Shown here: positions 26,373 to 38,006 of the stretch, piece by piece
How the letters are laid out: each line of letters opens with the position of its first letter
Position numbering within the stretch: position 1 is the stretch's first letter
NCBI GenBank assembly: GCA_016946835.1
Contig: JACVTC010000099.1
Span: forward strand, 400,001-440,000
Length of the DNA: 40,000 nt
From: Neocallimastix lanati (nom. inval.)
Lineage: Eukaryota > Neocallimastigomycota > Neocallimastigomycetes > Neocallimastigales > Neocallimastigaceae
Reading direction: 5' to 3'
Made by a program: the position numbers and the translations under genes
Notes under the pieces: model-generated
Seen by the model: the letters and a program-made list of their open reading frames with translations, nothing else
Databases searched by the model: none
What the model was told of the DNA's origin: nothing

Positions 26373-26540
26373 CCATTCTTGTTGCAATTTGTGGGTCTCT
26401 TTTACAGATATTATGCCTAGGCCTAGTAAACTCGACAAGGGTTCCTCTTCCTTGATGGTATAAGCGCAAACTAACCAGGAGTGTCAACACTGAAAATGCA
26501 GTAAAGACACGCTAGCAAGGGGTGTCATTATTTTGAATAT
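25840..26540 (+). pseudogene. LINE C-terminal relic 2, more decayed
   Basis: The order of traits matches relic 1: an Asn/Ser-rich frame (25930-26175), NFLLGGRDED (about 26230-26260), an ILVAICGSLLQI segment (about 26373-26410) matching PFLVVTAALLQI of relic 1, and SVNTENAVKT (about 26480-26510) matching SVNAEETVRQ. Stops, frameshifts and a 30-base poly(A) run interrupt it. The zinc-binding motif is not seen. The two relics are in direct orientation, either a tandem duplication or two insertions of one family. Confidence 0.5.
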
Positions 26541-26664
26541 TAATTTTTATATCACATTACTATTCAAATTATAATTATGTTCTAATTGAACAAATAATTA
26601 TTATTATTTTTACTAATGGTATGTCTATTTGAATAATATATATCTATATAAATAAATATCTGTA

Positions 26665-26841
26665 TTATTAATGATCATACATCATTTAATTTCTAATATT
26701 TTAAGGATTTTATTATTATATTATATTGTCAAAATAGTATAATAATGTATTTTTTAAAGAATCTTAAAAATGAATTAGAAGAGTTTAAAGACCCTTTTGT
26801 CCTCAGTTCTCATTGCTTCCTACTTTCTTTTTTTTTTAAAC

Positions 26842-26872
<31 letters not shown>

Positions 26873-27110
26873 TTTCTCTATAATTTAATTATCTCTTTAA
26901 TTTTACTAAATTAAAATAATAATATTAAAACATAAATAATGTAATATATTAAAATAATGTAGAAATATGATACATACAATGTAGTGCTGAAGTTAATGTA
27001 GTTGTTATAAAATTTTAACTTTATGTAATTGAAAAAAAAAAAAAAATAAAGTTAGTTTGTACTATAAAAGAACTTTGTTATATCTGTTGTGTTATTTTAT
27101 GGTATTATAA
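26665..27110. repeat. Dispersed repeat R3, third divergent copy
   Basis: Similar in order to 13975-14760: CATACATCATTTAATTT, then AAAGACCCTTTTGTCCTCAG, TTCTC, ATAATTTAATTATCTCTTTA, and AACTTTGTTATATCTGTTGT. It lies outside the segmental duplication and is clearly older. Confidence 0.5.
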
Positions 27111-27327
27111 TATATTTTATTTATTTATTATTTATTTATTTATCTATTTATCTATTTATTTATTATTTATTATTTAATTATTTATATTTATTTATATATA
27201 TATTTTATAATTCTTATACTAAAAAAAAAATAATTTTTTTCATTAGTACTAATGATATATAATTAATTTAATAATATATCATAAAATTATATATTAGAAA
27301 AAAAAAAATAAAATATATATATATGAA

Positions 27328-27382
<55 letters not shown>

Positions 27383-27533
27383 TTATTATTATTATTATCT
27401 TTACTTCTATTTTTTATTTTAATATATTTTTATAATAAGATATTGGGTAAAAATAATTCTTTTTTTTTTTTTTAAAAAAAAAAAGTTTAAAAAAAAAACT
27501 TGGTATAAAGAAATTCTGTTTTATTGTTTTTTA

Positions 27534-27578
<45 letters not shown>

Positions 27579-27819
27579 AGAAAGCATGTAAATTTACCAA
27601 TAAAGTCATTTGAATATATGTCAGTATGTTCATCCTTTTTGACAATAATAAATACATTTTATATCTATGTTTATTTGATCCTAATGATTATACAACTATT
27701 TCTATTTTATTTTTTTTATACTACTTTTTCTAAGGAGTATATTATTATTATTTTTATTTTTATTATTATTATTATTATTTGTATTTGTATTTTTATTTGT
27801 ATTTTTATTTGTATTTTTT

Positions 27820-27863
<44 letters not shown>

Positions 27864-28720
27864 CCGCTTTGTATTATCAATATTCATTCAAATTTAAAAT
27901 AGTAAAAAATTTACAAATACCAATAAAAATATTTTATACATTTTTAATATAGCTAACACTAAAGTTTAATTTAAATAAAAATTTTATTCTAACAGTTATT
28001 ACATTATTAATTATTTCTTATATATATTTATCATCATTTCTAAAAATATAATATATTGAGTTAAAATAATTTTTGAAGAATATATTCTTTTTAATAAATT
28101 CAATGAATATTAAGAACTTATAAAATTACGTCTAGATGCCAAATTAAGTAATATAAAATTATTTTAAAAAATAATATTATTTTAAATTATTATAGATAGG
28201 ATTAAAACTTATTATTATAAAATTTAATATTATTTAGATATTAATATTTTATTTTTAATTAATATACATATTACTATAATCATTATGGCAATAATCCTAC
28301 AAAAGATTATTCAAAAGATTTAAACTATTATTTATATAGAATAAAATAAAATAATATGTTCAGTATTGATAATATAAAATATATTTGATATAAAATATAA
28401 AATATTAAGATTTAATATCATATTAACTAATGTAAAATATTATCTAATTAAAAGATAATTATTAAATGAATAATATATAATTAATAATAATATTAACAAT
28501 AAAGATAATAATAAATTTTAATATTAATTCAATATCATCAATCATATGATTACATTAATTCATAAATTTGATTTTAATAGGAAAAATAAATAAAAAGGAA
28601 AAAATAAATAAAAAAAATTAAAATATTTATTTTTAAAATAAATAAAAATAAATAAAGTATTATAAAATAAATAATATAAAATTATACATTTATATAATTA
28701 ATTTCCAATTAAAATTATGG

Positions 28721-28801
<81 letters not shown>

Positions 28802-29344
28802 TCTCATTTGAGTAACCAACGAATTTTTAATATTTTAATATTTTTATTTTTTTTTACCTGGTGATAACTTTTTTAAATCAAATTTTTTAATTATTTTATT
28901 GATTAAATAAAATAAAAAAATAAAAAAAAAAAAAAATTTAAATTTTTAAATTTTAATTATGTTGAAAATAAAGTTTAATCTTATTCTTATTTTATTATTA
29001 ATTATATAGTTCTACAAATATATATAGTAAATTTTATTAAGTAATTTTATATATGTAAATGTGGCTTGATAAAATATAAAGTATTATGTAATACATTTAT
29101 GATTTATTAAACGTTATTATGATATGTATACTATATTATTTTTAAATAAATGAAGTTAAAGTAACTTTAAATTGATCAATTTCCATTTAATTTTCAACAT
29201 TATCTCTCATAATATACCAAACTCCTTTTAGGGAGACAGAAGCATATTATTTTAATTATTAATTATTATTTATTATAAATTATTTATTATTATTATTATT
29301 ATTATATTATTATTATTATTATTATGATTATTATTATTATTATG

Positions 29345-29392
<48 letters not shown>

Positions 29393-29786
29393 TTATTATT
29401 ATTATTATTATTGTTATTATTGTTATTATTTATTAAACAACCTTTATTTATTAATATAATATAAATGTTGAAAAAAGGCCAAGAATATAAAGAAAAAGTA
29501 TTCTTTATAATATAATATTCTTTAATTATAAACTATTTTAAAGTAAAAAGAATTAATTATTTAGTTAAATATTATAAAAAGTATAATATAAATAATAAAA
29601 TATTTATAACATATAAAAATATAATAAAATAAAATAATTTAAATAATTTAAAAATGAAGTTTTATTTTATTTTAATATTTACATAACATAAAATTTATGT
29701 ATTTGTATAAAATCTATGACATTACATAAATCTATTTTATATCACGTTATATTAAATCACATTGTAAATCATATGATAATTAATCT
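27111..29786. other. A/T-rich intergenic region with ATT arrays
   Basis: No gene is recognised. It holds (ATT)n arrays at about 27330-27400, 28719-28802 and 29285-29430, a poly(A) run at about 27540-27576 and a poly(T) run at about 27825-27863. Frames at 27618-27902 are low-complexity. The repeat at about 28200-28480 is listed separately. Confidence 0.65.
28200..28490. repeat. Dispersed repeat R4, copy 1
   Basis: Shares an ordered set of short blocks with 38290-38620: ATTATGGCAATAATCCTACA, TTTAATATCATATTA.CTAA, AAAATATTA.CT, and AAAAGATAAT.ATTAAA. Its hairpin at 28286-28310 (AATAATC/GATTATT) is imperfect compared with the other copy. Confidence 0.45.
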
Positions 29787-30350
29787 GATATACGGGACTT
29801 TTATGTGCTATATTTTAATTATAATAATATAGTTATATCTTTATTTAATTTATTATTCCTTTTCCTAAAAACTAAAAAAACCCCTTTTCTAAATTAATTT
29901 ATTAGAAATTGGTTATTATTAAGAAATTACATTTTAAAATTATAAAATTTAATAGTATGAAATATATTTTAAACATATAATATAAATTATATATATATAA
30001 GAATACAATATCTATATTTAAATAATAAATGTATATTATATGTAAAATAAAAAATAAATATAATATAATACATAATAATATATTGTATAATATAATAAAA
30101 ATCCTATTAAAGTTAAATATAAAAATATTATTATATTTTAATATAATAATATATAATTATAAAATAAATAATATAATATAATATATTATAAAATAATATG
30201 TAATTTAATATATATTATAATAGTAATTATAATATAATAATGAATAATTAATAATATATTATAAAAATTATTATCAAAAGATATAAATTTAATATTTAAT
30301 AATTATTATTAAATATACAAATATGTTACTACACATATTTGTTTTAGATC
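29787..30350 (+). mobile_element. MITE-like element, copy 2 (564 bp)
   Basis: It starts GATATACGGGACTTTTATGT and ends ...TTGTTTTAGATC, matching both termini of the element at 12133-12836. The 3' hairpins (ATATTTAATAAT/ATTATTAAATAT and CAAATATG/CATATTTG) are kept. Flanking hexamers are TAATCT (29781-29786) and AAATCT (30351-30356), matching at five of six bases. The interior is A/T-rich with no coding frame and diverges from copy 1. Confidence 0.6.
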
Positions 30351-30356
30351 AAATCT

Positions 30357-30708
30357 TATATACTGGACTTTTATGCGCAATAATTTATAAGCAGTGGGGT
30401 TTTTTAAAATAATGGTTGTATAGTAAAATTTATTAATAGTACTATAATATTCGTACAATTAAAATAATAATTCTAATTCCTAAAATTTTACAAGAGTTCT
30501 CTATTTCTACCATAAATTATCTAATTTATTTATAAGAAATAGGTAATATATTAATTATATATTCTAATATTTATAACTGTATAAATTTTATAGGAATTAA
30601 AGTATTATAATTATTATAATTATTATAATACATATCAAAAAGATATAAATGTAATATTTAATAATTATTATTAAATATACAAATAACTACACCTATTTGT
30701 TTCATATC
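30357..30708 (+). mobile_element. MITE-like element, copy 3 (352 bp), abutting copy 2
   Basis: It starts TATATACTGGACTTTTATGC and ends ...TTGTTTCATATC. Flanks are AAATCT (30351-30356) and AAATCA (30709-30714). It shares the left flank with the right flank of copy 2, so the two lie head to tail over one hexamer. The terminal hairpin is shortened (ACAAATAACTACACCTATTTG), so it is probably an older copy. Confidence 0.55.
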
Positions 30709-31245
30709 AAATCAAATGATTAATTAATAATTTATTAAAAAATTTTATTTATTAATAATGATTAAAGTTTATATTTTCATTTTAAAATCAACTTAATTTT
30801 ATTGAAAAATTTATTATTGATTTTAATATTAAATATAGAATTCTATTTATTATAAAAAATAGAACTTAAATTCTTTAATTTTTTTTTTATTTTAATTTTT
30901 TTTTATTTTTATTTTTTTATTTTGTTCTTTCTTTCTATCTGTTGAACGGATAAGGAGTGACATGACATTTCTATATTAAATTTAAGTAAACTTTGAAATG
31001 ATTTGTAATTAACCTGAATTTACTTATTCTCATTATTTTAAATTCAACTCAAATTTACTTTTATTATGAAATAAAATTCAACCTCATTTTTTCAATTTTT
31101 AACTTCAATTGATAAAGAAGAAAAAAAAAAAAAAAAAAAAAAAAGACATTTGTTTGTATATCAATAATTTTCTAATATTAATAATTCATTATATTTCACA
31201 CTTACGACCAATATAAATTCATTCAAATTCATTCAAATTTAAAAA

Positions 31246-31291
<46 letters not shown>

Positions 31292-32385
31292 AAAAGAAAA
31301 GAAAAGAAAAGAAAAGAAACAAAAATAAAAAATAAAAAAAACGCTGCTATTAAAATAATGATGTTGTAAAAATGAATTAAGATAGAATTTTTTATAATTA
31401 TAAAATTTAATATATAAGAATGAAAAAAAAAAATATTTTTTAATATTAATAATTAACAATATAATAATAATTAGTTTACAACATAGTTTAAAGATAAAAA
31501 AATTTTTATATAATGATAAATAGATTATGATAAATAAATGATATTATATTTATTATTTATTTATTTATTATTTATTATTTATTATTTATTATTTATTATT
31601 TATTATTTATTATTTATTATTTATTATTTATTATTTATTATTTATTATTTATTATTTATTATTTATTATTTATTATTTATTATTTATTATTTATTATTTA
31701 TTATTTATTATTTATTATTTATTATTTATTATTTATTATTTATTATTTATTATTTATTATTTATTATTTATTATTTATTATTTATTATTTATTATTTATT
31801 ATTTATTATTTATTATTTATTATTTATTATTTATTATTTATTATTTATTATTTATTATTTATTATTTATTATTTATTATTTATTATTTATTATTTATTAT
31901 TTATTATTTATTATTTATTAATAAATACTCTTTTTATTATTTATTTATTTATTTATTTATTGTTTGATTGATTTGATATAACTTTAAATGAATTATTGTG
32001 TTAAATAATTATTAATTATTACCAATAAATAAAAAATTAACTTAAATTTTGATAAATCAATATTTTATTTTATATTTATTAATCCAAAATTTTAAATTTA
32101 GTAATTAAAAATTAATATATGTTTAATATAATTTAATATATTAAATTAATATATTATATTCTATGGTTTCATTGTACCATTAAAATTAAAAGTTTAAAAT
32201 ATATATTGTAATATATTGCAATATATTATGGATATTCTCCTATTATTTTAATTAAAAATTTCATTAATTCAATAATTTTTTGAAAATGAAATAAAAACCA
32301 AATAAATAAATAAATAAATAAATAAAAATACCAAAAAAAAAAAACCAAATAATTAAAAAAAAAAAAAACGGTAATTTTAATTTTA

Positions 32386-32449
<64 letters not shown>

Positions 32450-33179
32450 CTTATCCTTTTTTATTTGTTTTTTTTTATAATAGAATAATTATAAATATAA
32501 TCAAAACTTTACAATAAAGTTAATATTGGAATGTAATAAAATAATAATAATATTATTATTTATTTATTTTTTTTTTAAAAAAAAAAAAAGAAGAAATTTT
32601 AATTTGGAAAGAAAAAATTTAATCACATATTTCAATAATTTTTTATTTAAAATAATTTAGAAAAAAAAAATTAAATTTGAATTTATTTTTAATCAATAAA
32701 TTATTACTTTTGATATGAAACTTTTCTTAATTCTATACTGAAAAGAATTTTTTGTTAAAATTTTAAAATTATATATAGTTATTTTTTATTAATTCTTCAT
32801 AGTATATAGTAAAAATAATTATATTAAAATATATTAATTTAAAAATTAGCTATATTAACGTTTAATTAAAAAATAAAATAAAATAAAAAAATAAAAAAAA
32901 AGGTAAGAAAAATAAAGAGTTGTAAATTGAAAGTTAATATTTCATGCCACTTTTATTTTTTTTTATATATATATATATTTATTTATTTATTTATTTATTA
33001 ATTTTTTTATTGTTATAAATATTTACTATTGTTTTCTTAAAAAAATGAAAATGAAAAAATAAATCTTTATAAATTTAAAGAAAATATAATAACAATATTT
33101 AATTAATATATTAAATATAATAATCATTATAAAACTATCGGTAAAACACAATAATATTTATATTAGTCTAAATTTAAAA
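30709..33179. other. A/T-rich intergenic region
   Basis: No gene is recognised. A short less A/T-biased piece at about 30935-30970 (CTGTTGAACGGATAAGGAGT) is too small to classify. A poly(A) tract plus AAAAG repeats lies at 31248-31318, the heptamer satellite is at 31547-31921, and TTTTTATTTTTA arrays lie at 32380-32450. The SH3 gene promoter should be near the end, without recognisable elements. Confidence 0.6.
31547..31921. repeat. (TTATTTA)n heptamer satellite, about 53 copies
   Basis: A nearly perfect 7-bp array of about 370 bp. Read as protein it gives LLFIIYY repeats in every forward frame, so the 127-codon open frame here is an artefact. At its right end TTATTAATAAATACTCTTTT is nearly the reverse complement of the junction motif inside the satellite at 128-930, so the two belong to one family in opposite orientation. 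Confidence 0.95.
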
Positions 33180-33756
33180 ATGACTGGTGAGTATATATTA
33201 TATTTTCACAAAAAAAGTAAATTAATTTCTAAAATTAAAATAATTACCAATTTTATTATTATTATATTCATTAACTATATATATTATATAATGTTTATTA
33301 ATAATATTTATATTTAATATTTAAATGAAAAGCAGAAACTGATGAGGATAAAGGTAAATAAAATTATTTTAAATTATTAATTATTAATTTATTCTATGTA
33401 TATTTAATAATATGTTATTATATTAATATATATAAATAATACAAAAGAAAAAACTATTGAAAATTCAATTGAACCTCCAGAAAATAATGGTATGTTAATG
33501 TTATTTTTATAAAAAAATTAAATAAAATAATATTTAATATCAGTAATAGTAATAAATTATCATAAAATAGTATCTAATTGTTTATTAATTTATTCTATGT
33601 ATATTTAAAAATAAATTATTATATTTATATATAAAAAATACAAATAAAAAAAAAAAAATATGTATATTTAAAAATAAATTATTATATATAAAAAATACAA
33701 ATAAAAAAAAAAAATATGTATATTTAAAAATAAATTATTATATATAAAAAATACAA

Positions 33757-33792
<36 letters not shown>

Positions 33793-34186
33793 ATGAAAAT
33801 TTAATAAAATATACAGGAAATAATGGTAAACATACAGGAAATAATGGTATGTTAAAGTTATTTTATTAAAAAAAAATATATTAATATTTAATATCAGTAA
33901 TAGTAATAAATTATCATAAAATAGTATCTAATTGTTTATTAATTTATTCTATGTATATTTAAAAATAAATTATTATATTAATATATATAAACAATACAAA
34001 TAAAAAAAAAACTCATGAAAATCTAATAAAATATACAGGAAATGATGGTATGTTAATGTTATTTTACAAAAAAAAAAAAAAAATAATATTTAATATCAGT
34101 AATAGTAATAAAATGAAATAAAATAATATCTAATTATTTATTATATATTTAAAAATCTATTATTATTAATATATATATAAACAATA

Positions 34187-34235
<49 letters not shown>

Positions 34236-34402
34236 TGAAAATTTAATAAAACACACAGGGAGAAATGGTATGTTAATGTTATTTCATTAAAAAAAAAAAT
34301 AATATTTAATAGCAGTAATAGTAGTAAATTAAAATAAAATAGTATCTAATTATTTATTATATATTTAAAAATATATTATTATTAATATATATATAAATAA
34401 TA

Positions 34403-34439
<37 letters not shown>

Positions 34440-37109
34440 TTTAATATCAGTAATAGTAATAAATTAAAATAAAATATTATCTAATTATTTATTATATATT
34501 TAAAAATAAATTATTATATTCATATATATAAACAATACAAATAAAAAAAAAACTCTTGAAAATTTAATAGAACCTACAGAAAGTAGTGGTATGTTAATTT
34601 TATTTTATTAAAAAAAAATAAAATAAAATAATATTTAATAGCAGTAATAGTGATAAATTAAAATAAAATAGTATCTAATTATTTATTATATATTTTAAAA
34701 TATATTATTATTATTATATATATAAACAATACTTAAAAAAAAAAAAAAACTCTTGAAAATTTAATAGAACCTACAGAAAGTAGTGGTATGTTAATTTTAT
34801 TTTATTAAAAAAAAAATAAAATAAAATAATATTTAATAGCAGTAATAGTGATAAATTAAAATAAAATAGTATCTAATTATTTATTATATATTTTAAAATA
34901 TATTATTATTAATATATATATAAACAATACTTAAAAAAAAAAAAAAACTCTTGAAAATTTAATAAAATATACAGGAAGTAATGGTATGTTAATGTTATTT
35001 TACTAAAAAAAAAATAATAATATTAATATTTAATAGCAATAATAGTAATAAATTAAAATAAAATAGTATCTAATAATAATAAATCGAAAATACAAATAAA
35101 ATAATATCTAATAATAATAAATCATAAATATTACACTGCATTATTAAAAAATATAAAACATAAAAAAAAAAAAAAATGTGGAAATAAAGTAACTACATAT
35201 ACTAAAGAAACCAACACCATCAGCACAGAAAGTACATCCACAACCACAACAGTAATTAGCACCACAAAAGGATATAGCGTAACAACAACTAATTCAAATA
35301 CCACCCTGAATGAAAAAAATCTAAATCCAACTCCAACTCCAAATCCAAAACAAAAAATAGAGTGGAAATATGTTTTTATTGGTGGTGGTAGTATTTTAGT
35401 TATTTTTATTTTAGGTATTGTTTTCTATTTAGTAATAAAAAGGAGAAAAAGGAATAAGAATAATTCAGAAGATAATGGAATTAAATACGATTTAACAAAT
35501 GACAGGGAAGTTAAATATTCCTCATCAGATTTGGATAATAATGAAGGAACAATACAAAACTATGAACTAATTCATCAAGATATTACCAATGGTAGTGAAG
35601 TTAATTCAAATTCACTATCACAATCACAATCATTAGATCTTCTAAATATTAATCAATCAACACCAAATATCAATACTATAGAAACTCAAGATATTATAGA
35701 TAGTAAACCTAATAATACATTTATTAATTCACCAAATTTGCAAAATCCTCAAATGCATTATCCTACAACTCATTATCATCCAAACCAAAATCAATATCCT
35801 CCAAACCAAAATCAATATCCTCCAAACCAAAATCAATATCCTTCAAACCAAAATCAATATCCTTCAAACCAAAATCAATATCCTTCAAACCAAAATCAAT
35901 ATCCTTCAAACCAAAATCAATATCCTTCAAACCAAAATCAATATCCTTCAAACCAAAATCAATATCCTTCAAACCAAAATCAATATCCTCCAAACCAAAA
36001 TCAATATTCAACAATGCAGTATCATCCAAACCAAAACCAGAATACTCAAGTTCAAAATCATCAAATGCAATATCCCATAATGCAATATCCTCCAAACCAA
36101 AACCAAAATTCTCAAATACAAAATCATCAAATTCAATCTCCACGTATTCCAATAAATTATAATAATATTAATAGAAATAATTATAATTCATCAGATTTAG
36201 AAAATCATATAAATGGTAATATTCCACAAAATAATTTCACAAATAATTTCCAAAAATTATCAAATATTAATAATTCAGAATTCCAAAATTCATCTGTACC
36301 AAATGTAGCAAATGTTAGCCCATTAGTATTTAAAGAAATTTCACAAAATAAAAATATTACAGCAGAAGTTAAACAAGATAATAATGAAGCTCTACCTAGT
36401 TATGTTGAATCTGTAGCTCAAAAAGTTTCACCAAATGAACATGTTTTTGTCGCCCATTATTATTATAATCCACAATTCAATGATGAATTCCAAATTTCAC
36501 CAGGAGATGTTATCTCCTTTGGACAATCTACTTATGATGATGGATGGGCACATGGTAGTAACCTTACAAAAAAAACTACTGGTGTATTCCCATTAGGTAT
36601 TGTTATTAAGGTTACTGATGTTAATGGTAATAATAGAGATATCTATCAACCTAGTGAAAAATACAAATGTAAACCAAGATCTAGTAGTCATACTGTAAAA
36701 TATCAAGCTAGTACTAGTGAAAATGATCCAAAATGTTAGTTTTTTTTTTTTTTTCTTCTTTTTCTTCTTCTTCTTCTTCTTTAAATATATAAATAATAAT
36801 ATATACATTATAACTTGATAAAATTATATAAAAAAAAAAATTAAAATTCATAAAAATATATATATATTAATATTAATATTTAATATTAATTATAAATTTA
36901 TATTTTATATTAAATATTATTTTTTATAAAAAAAATTTTTTTTTTTTTTTAATATATTATATATAATTTATATTATAAATTTAAAAAATAGATGAAAGAT
37001 CATCTCTTGAACTTAACTATTTATTGGGAAAAATTAAGGTTGATGAATACCTCTATCTAAATGATATAGAAAGAAAAAAGTTAGAAAATAAAAATGGACC
37101 TATATTAAA

Positions 37110-37140
<31 letters not shown>

Positions 37141-37395
37141 GCTTTAAATAACCAAAATACTAGTGGAAATAGTAATGACAATTCTAGAGAAAGTGGAAGT
37201 GGTAATGGTAGCGGAAATGGCAGTGGAAGTAGTGGTGGAAGTGATAGTAGTAATGGTAGTGGAAGTGGTAGCGGTAGTGGAAGTGGTAGTGGAAGTAGTG
37301 ATGGAAGTGATAGCAGTAATGGTAGTAGAAGTGGTAACGGTAGTGGTAGCGGTAGTGGAAGTGGTAGTGGAAGTGGTAGTAGTAGTAACCCTTAA
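33180..37395 (+). CDS. Fus1-like single-pass membrane protein with cytosolic SH3 domain, multi-exon
   Basis: My model: exons 33180-33186, 33336-33353, 33448-33489, 33817-33846, five 9-nt microexons (34039-34047, 34259-34267, 34580-34588, 34777-34785, 34975-34983), 35190-36734 and 36992-37395. All introns are phase 1 and the protein is 696 aa. There is no cleavable signal peptide. A Thr/Ser-rich stretch (48-90) is followed by one membrane segment (about 108-130) and KRRKR, so N-out/C-in by the positive-inside rule, the topology known for yeast Fus1. The cytosolic part has eleven NQNQYP[PS] heptads (35777-36007), a Pro/Gln/Asn region, an SH3 domain (about 465-522, with ..HYYYNPQFNDEFQISPGD.. 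and GVFPLGIV) and a Ser/Gly repeat tail. Without the last splice the protein ends after ...NDPKC (563 aa). Large exons are firm. The microexons and the 7-nt first exon are inference from splice signals and phase. By family it should scaffold signalling or polarity at the plasma membrane. Confidence 0.75.
33490..35189 (+). repeat. Tandem array of about 190-bp intron units with microexons
   Basis: At least seven units share this layout: GTATGTTAATG, poly(A), AATATTTAATA.CAGTAATAG, AAAATAGTATCTAATTATTT, TATATAAACAATAC, a poly(A) run, ACTC.TGAAAATYTAATA.AA, then an ACAG 3' splice site and a 9-nt piece before the next GTATGT. The 9-mers are GAAATAATG, GAAATGATG, GGAGAAATG, AAAGTAGTG (twice) and GAAGTAATG. 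One unit (about 34390-34450) has lost its exon. Another (33817-33846) has an internal 21-bp in-frame duplication making a 30-nt exon. Confidence 0.75.
35777..36007 (+). repeat. 21-bp coding minisatellite, 11 copies
   Basis: Eleven tandem 21-bp units encode [HP][PS]NQNQY inside the SH3 protein, and the seven central units are identical. Length is likely variable between strains. The antisense reading gives a spurious 129-codon frame. Confidence 0.95.
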
Positions 37396-37585
37396 ATTTT
37401 AAAATGGTCTAATGAAAAGGAAATATTTCATCAAAAAAAAAAAAAAAAAAAAAAAAAAATTATATTCATATTTATAAAATATATATAAATTTTTATAATA
37501 ATTAATTTTAAATATTCAATTTTTTAAATATATATATTTACATAATATATATATTTGTTTTTGTATTATTTAAAAATTATCTCTA

Positions 37586-37648
<63 letters not shown>

Positions 37649-37730
37649 TATCATTTTATAATTATCATAATTATTATTATATATTATTTATTATTTGACA
37701 TTTATATATATTATATTATTATTTTAGTTT

Positions 37731-37767
<37 letters not shown>

Positions 37768-37961
37768 ATTCATATTATAAAATTATTTTATATAATAAAT
37801 ATATATTTTATTATATATATTTATATATACTTTTTAAATATGTTAATATAATAATTTAAGTTTATATAAAGAATAAAATCATTATAAATATAATATAAAT
37901 AAATGTATTTATAAAAAAGAAAAATTTTACTATATTATTACTATTTTATAAAAGGAATAAA

Positions 37962-38006
<45 letters not shown>

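Noticed and set aside
31538-31921. 127-codon open frame of LLFIIYY repeats
   Set aside because: It is a 7-bp satellite read in frame. All forward frames give the same peptide.
35763-36152. Minus-strand 129-codon frame (DFGLKDI repeats)
   Set aside because: It is the antisense shadow of the NQNQYP coding repeats in the SH3 gene.
37163-37402. Val/Glu/Met-rich frame over the Ser/Gly tail
   Set aside because: It is an out-of-frame reading of the AGTGGTAGTGGA-type coding repeat. The Ser/Gly frame joins the SH3 exon in phase.
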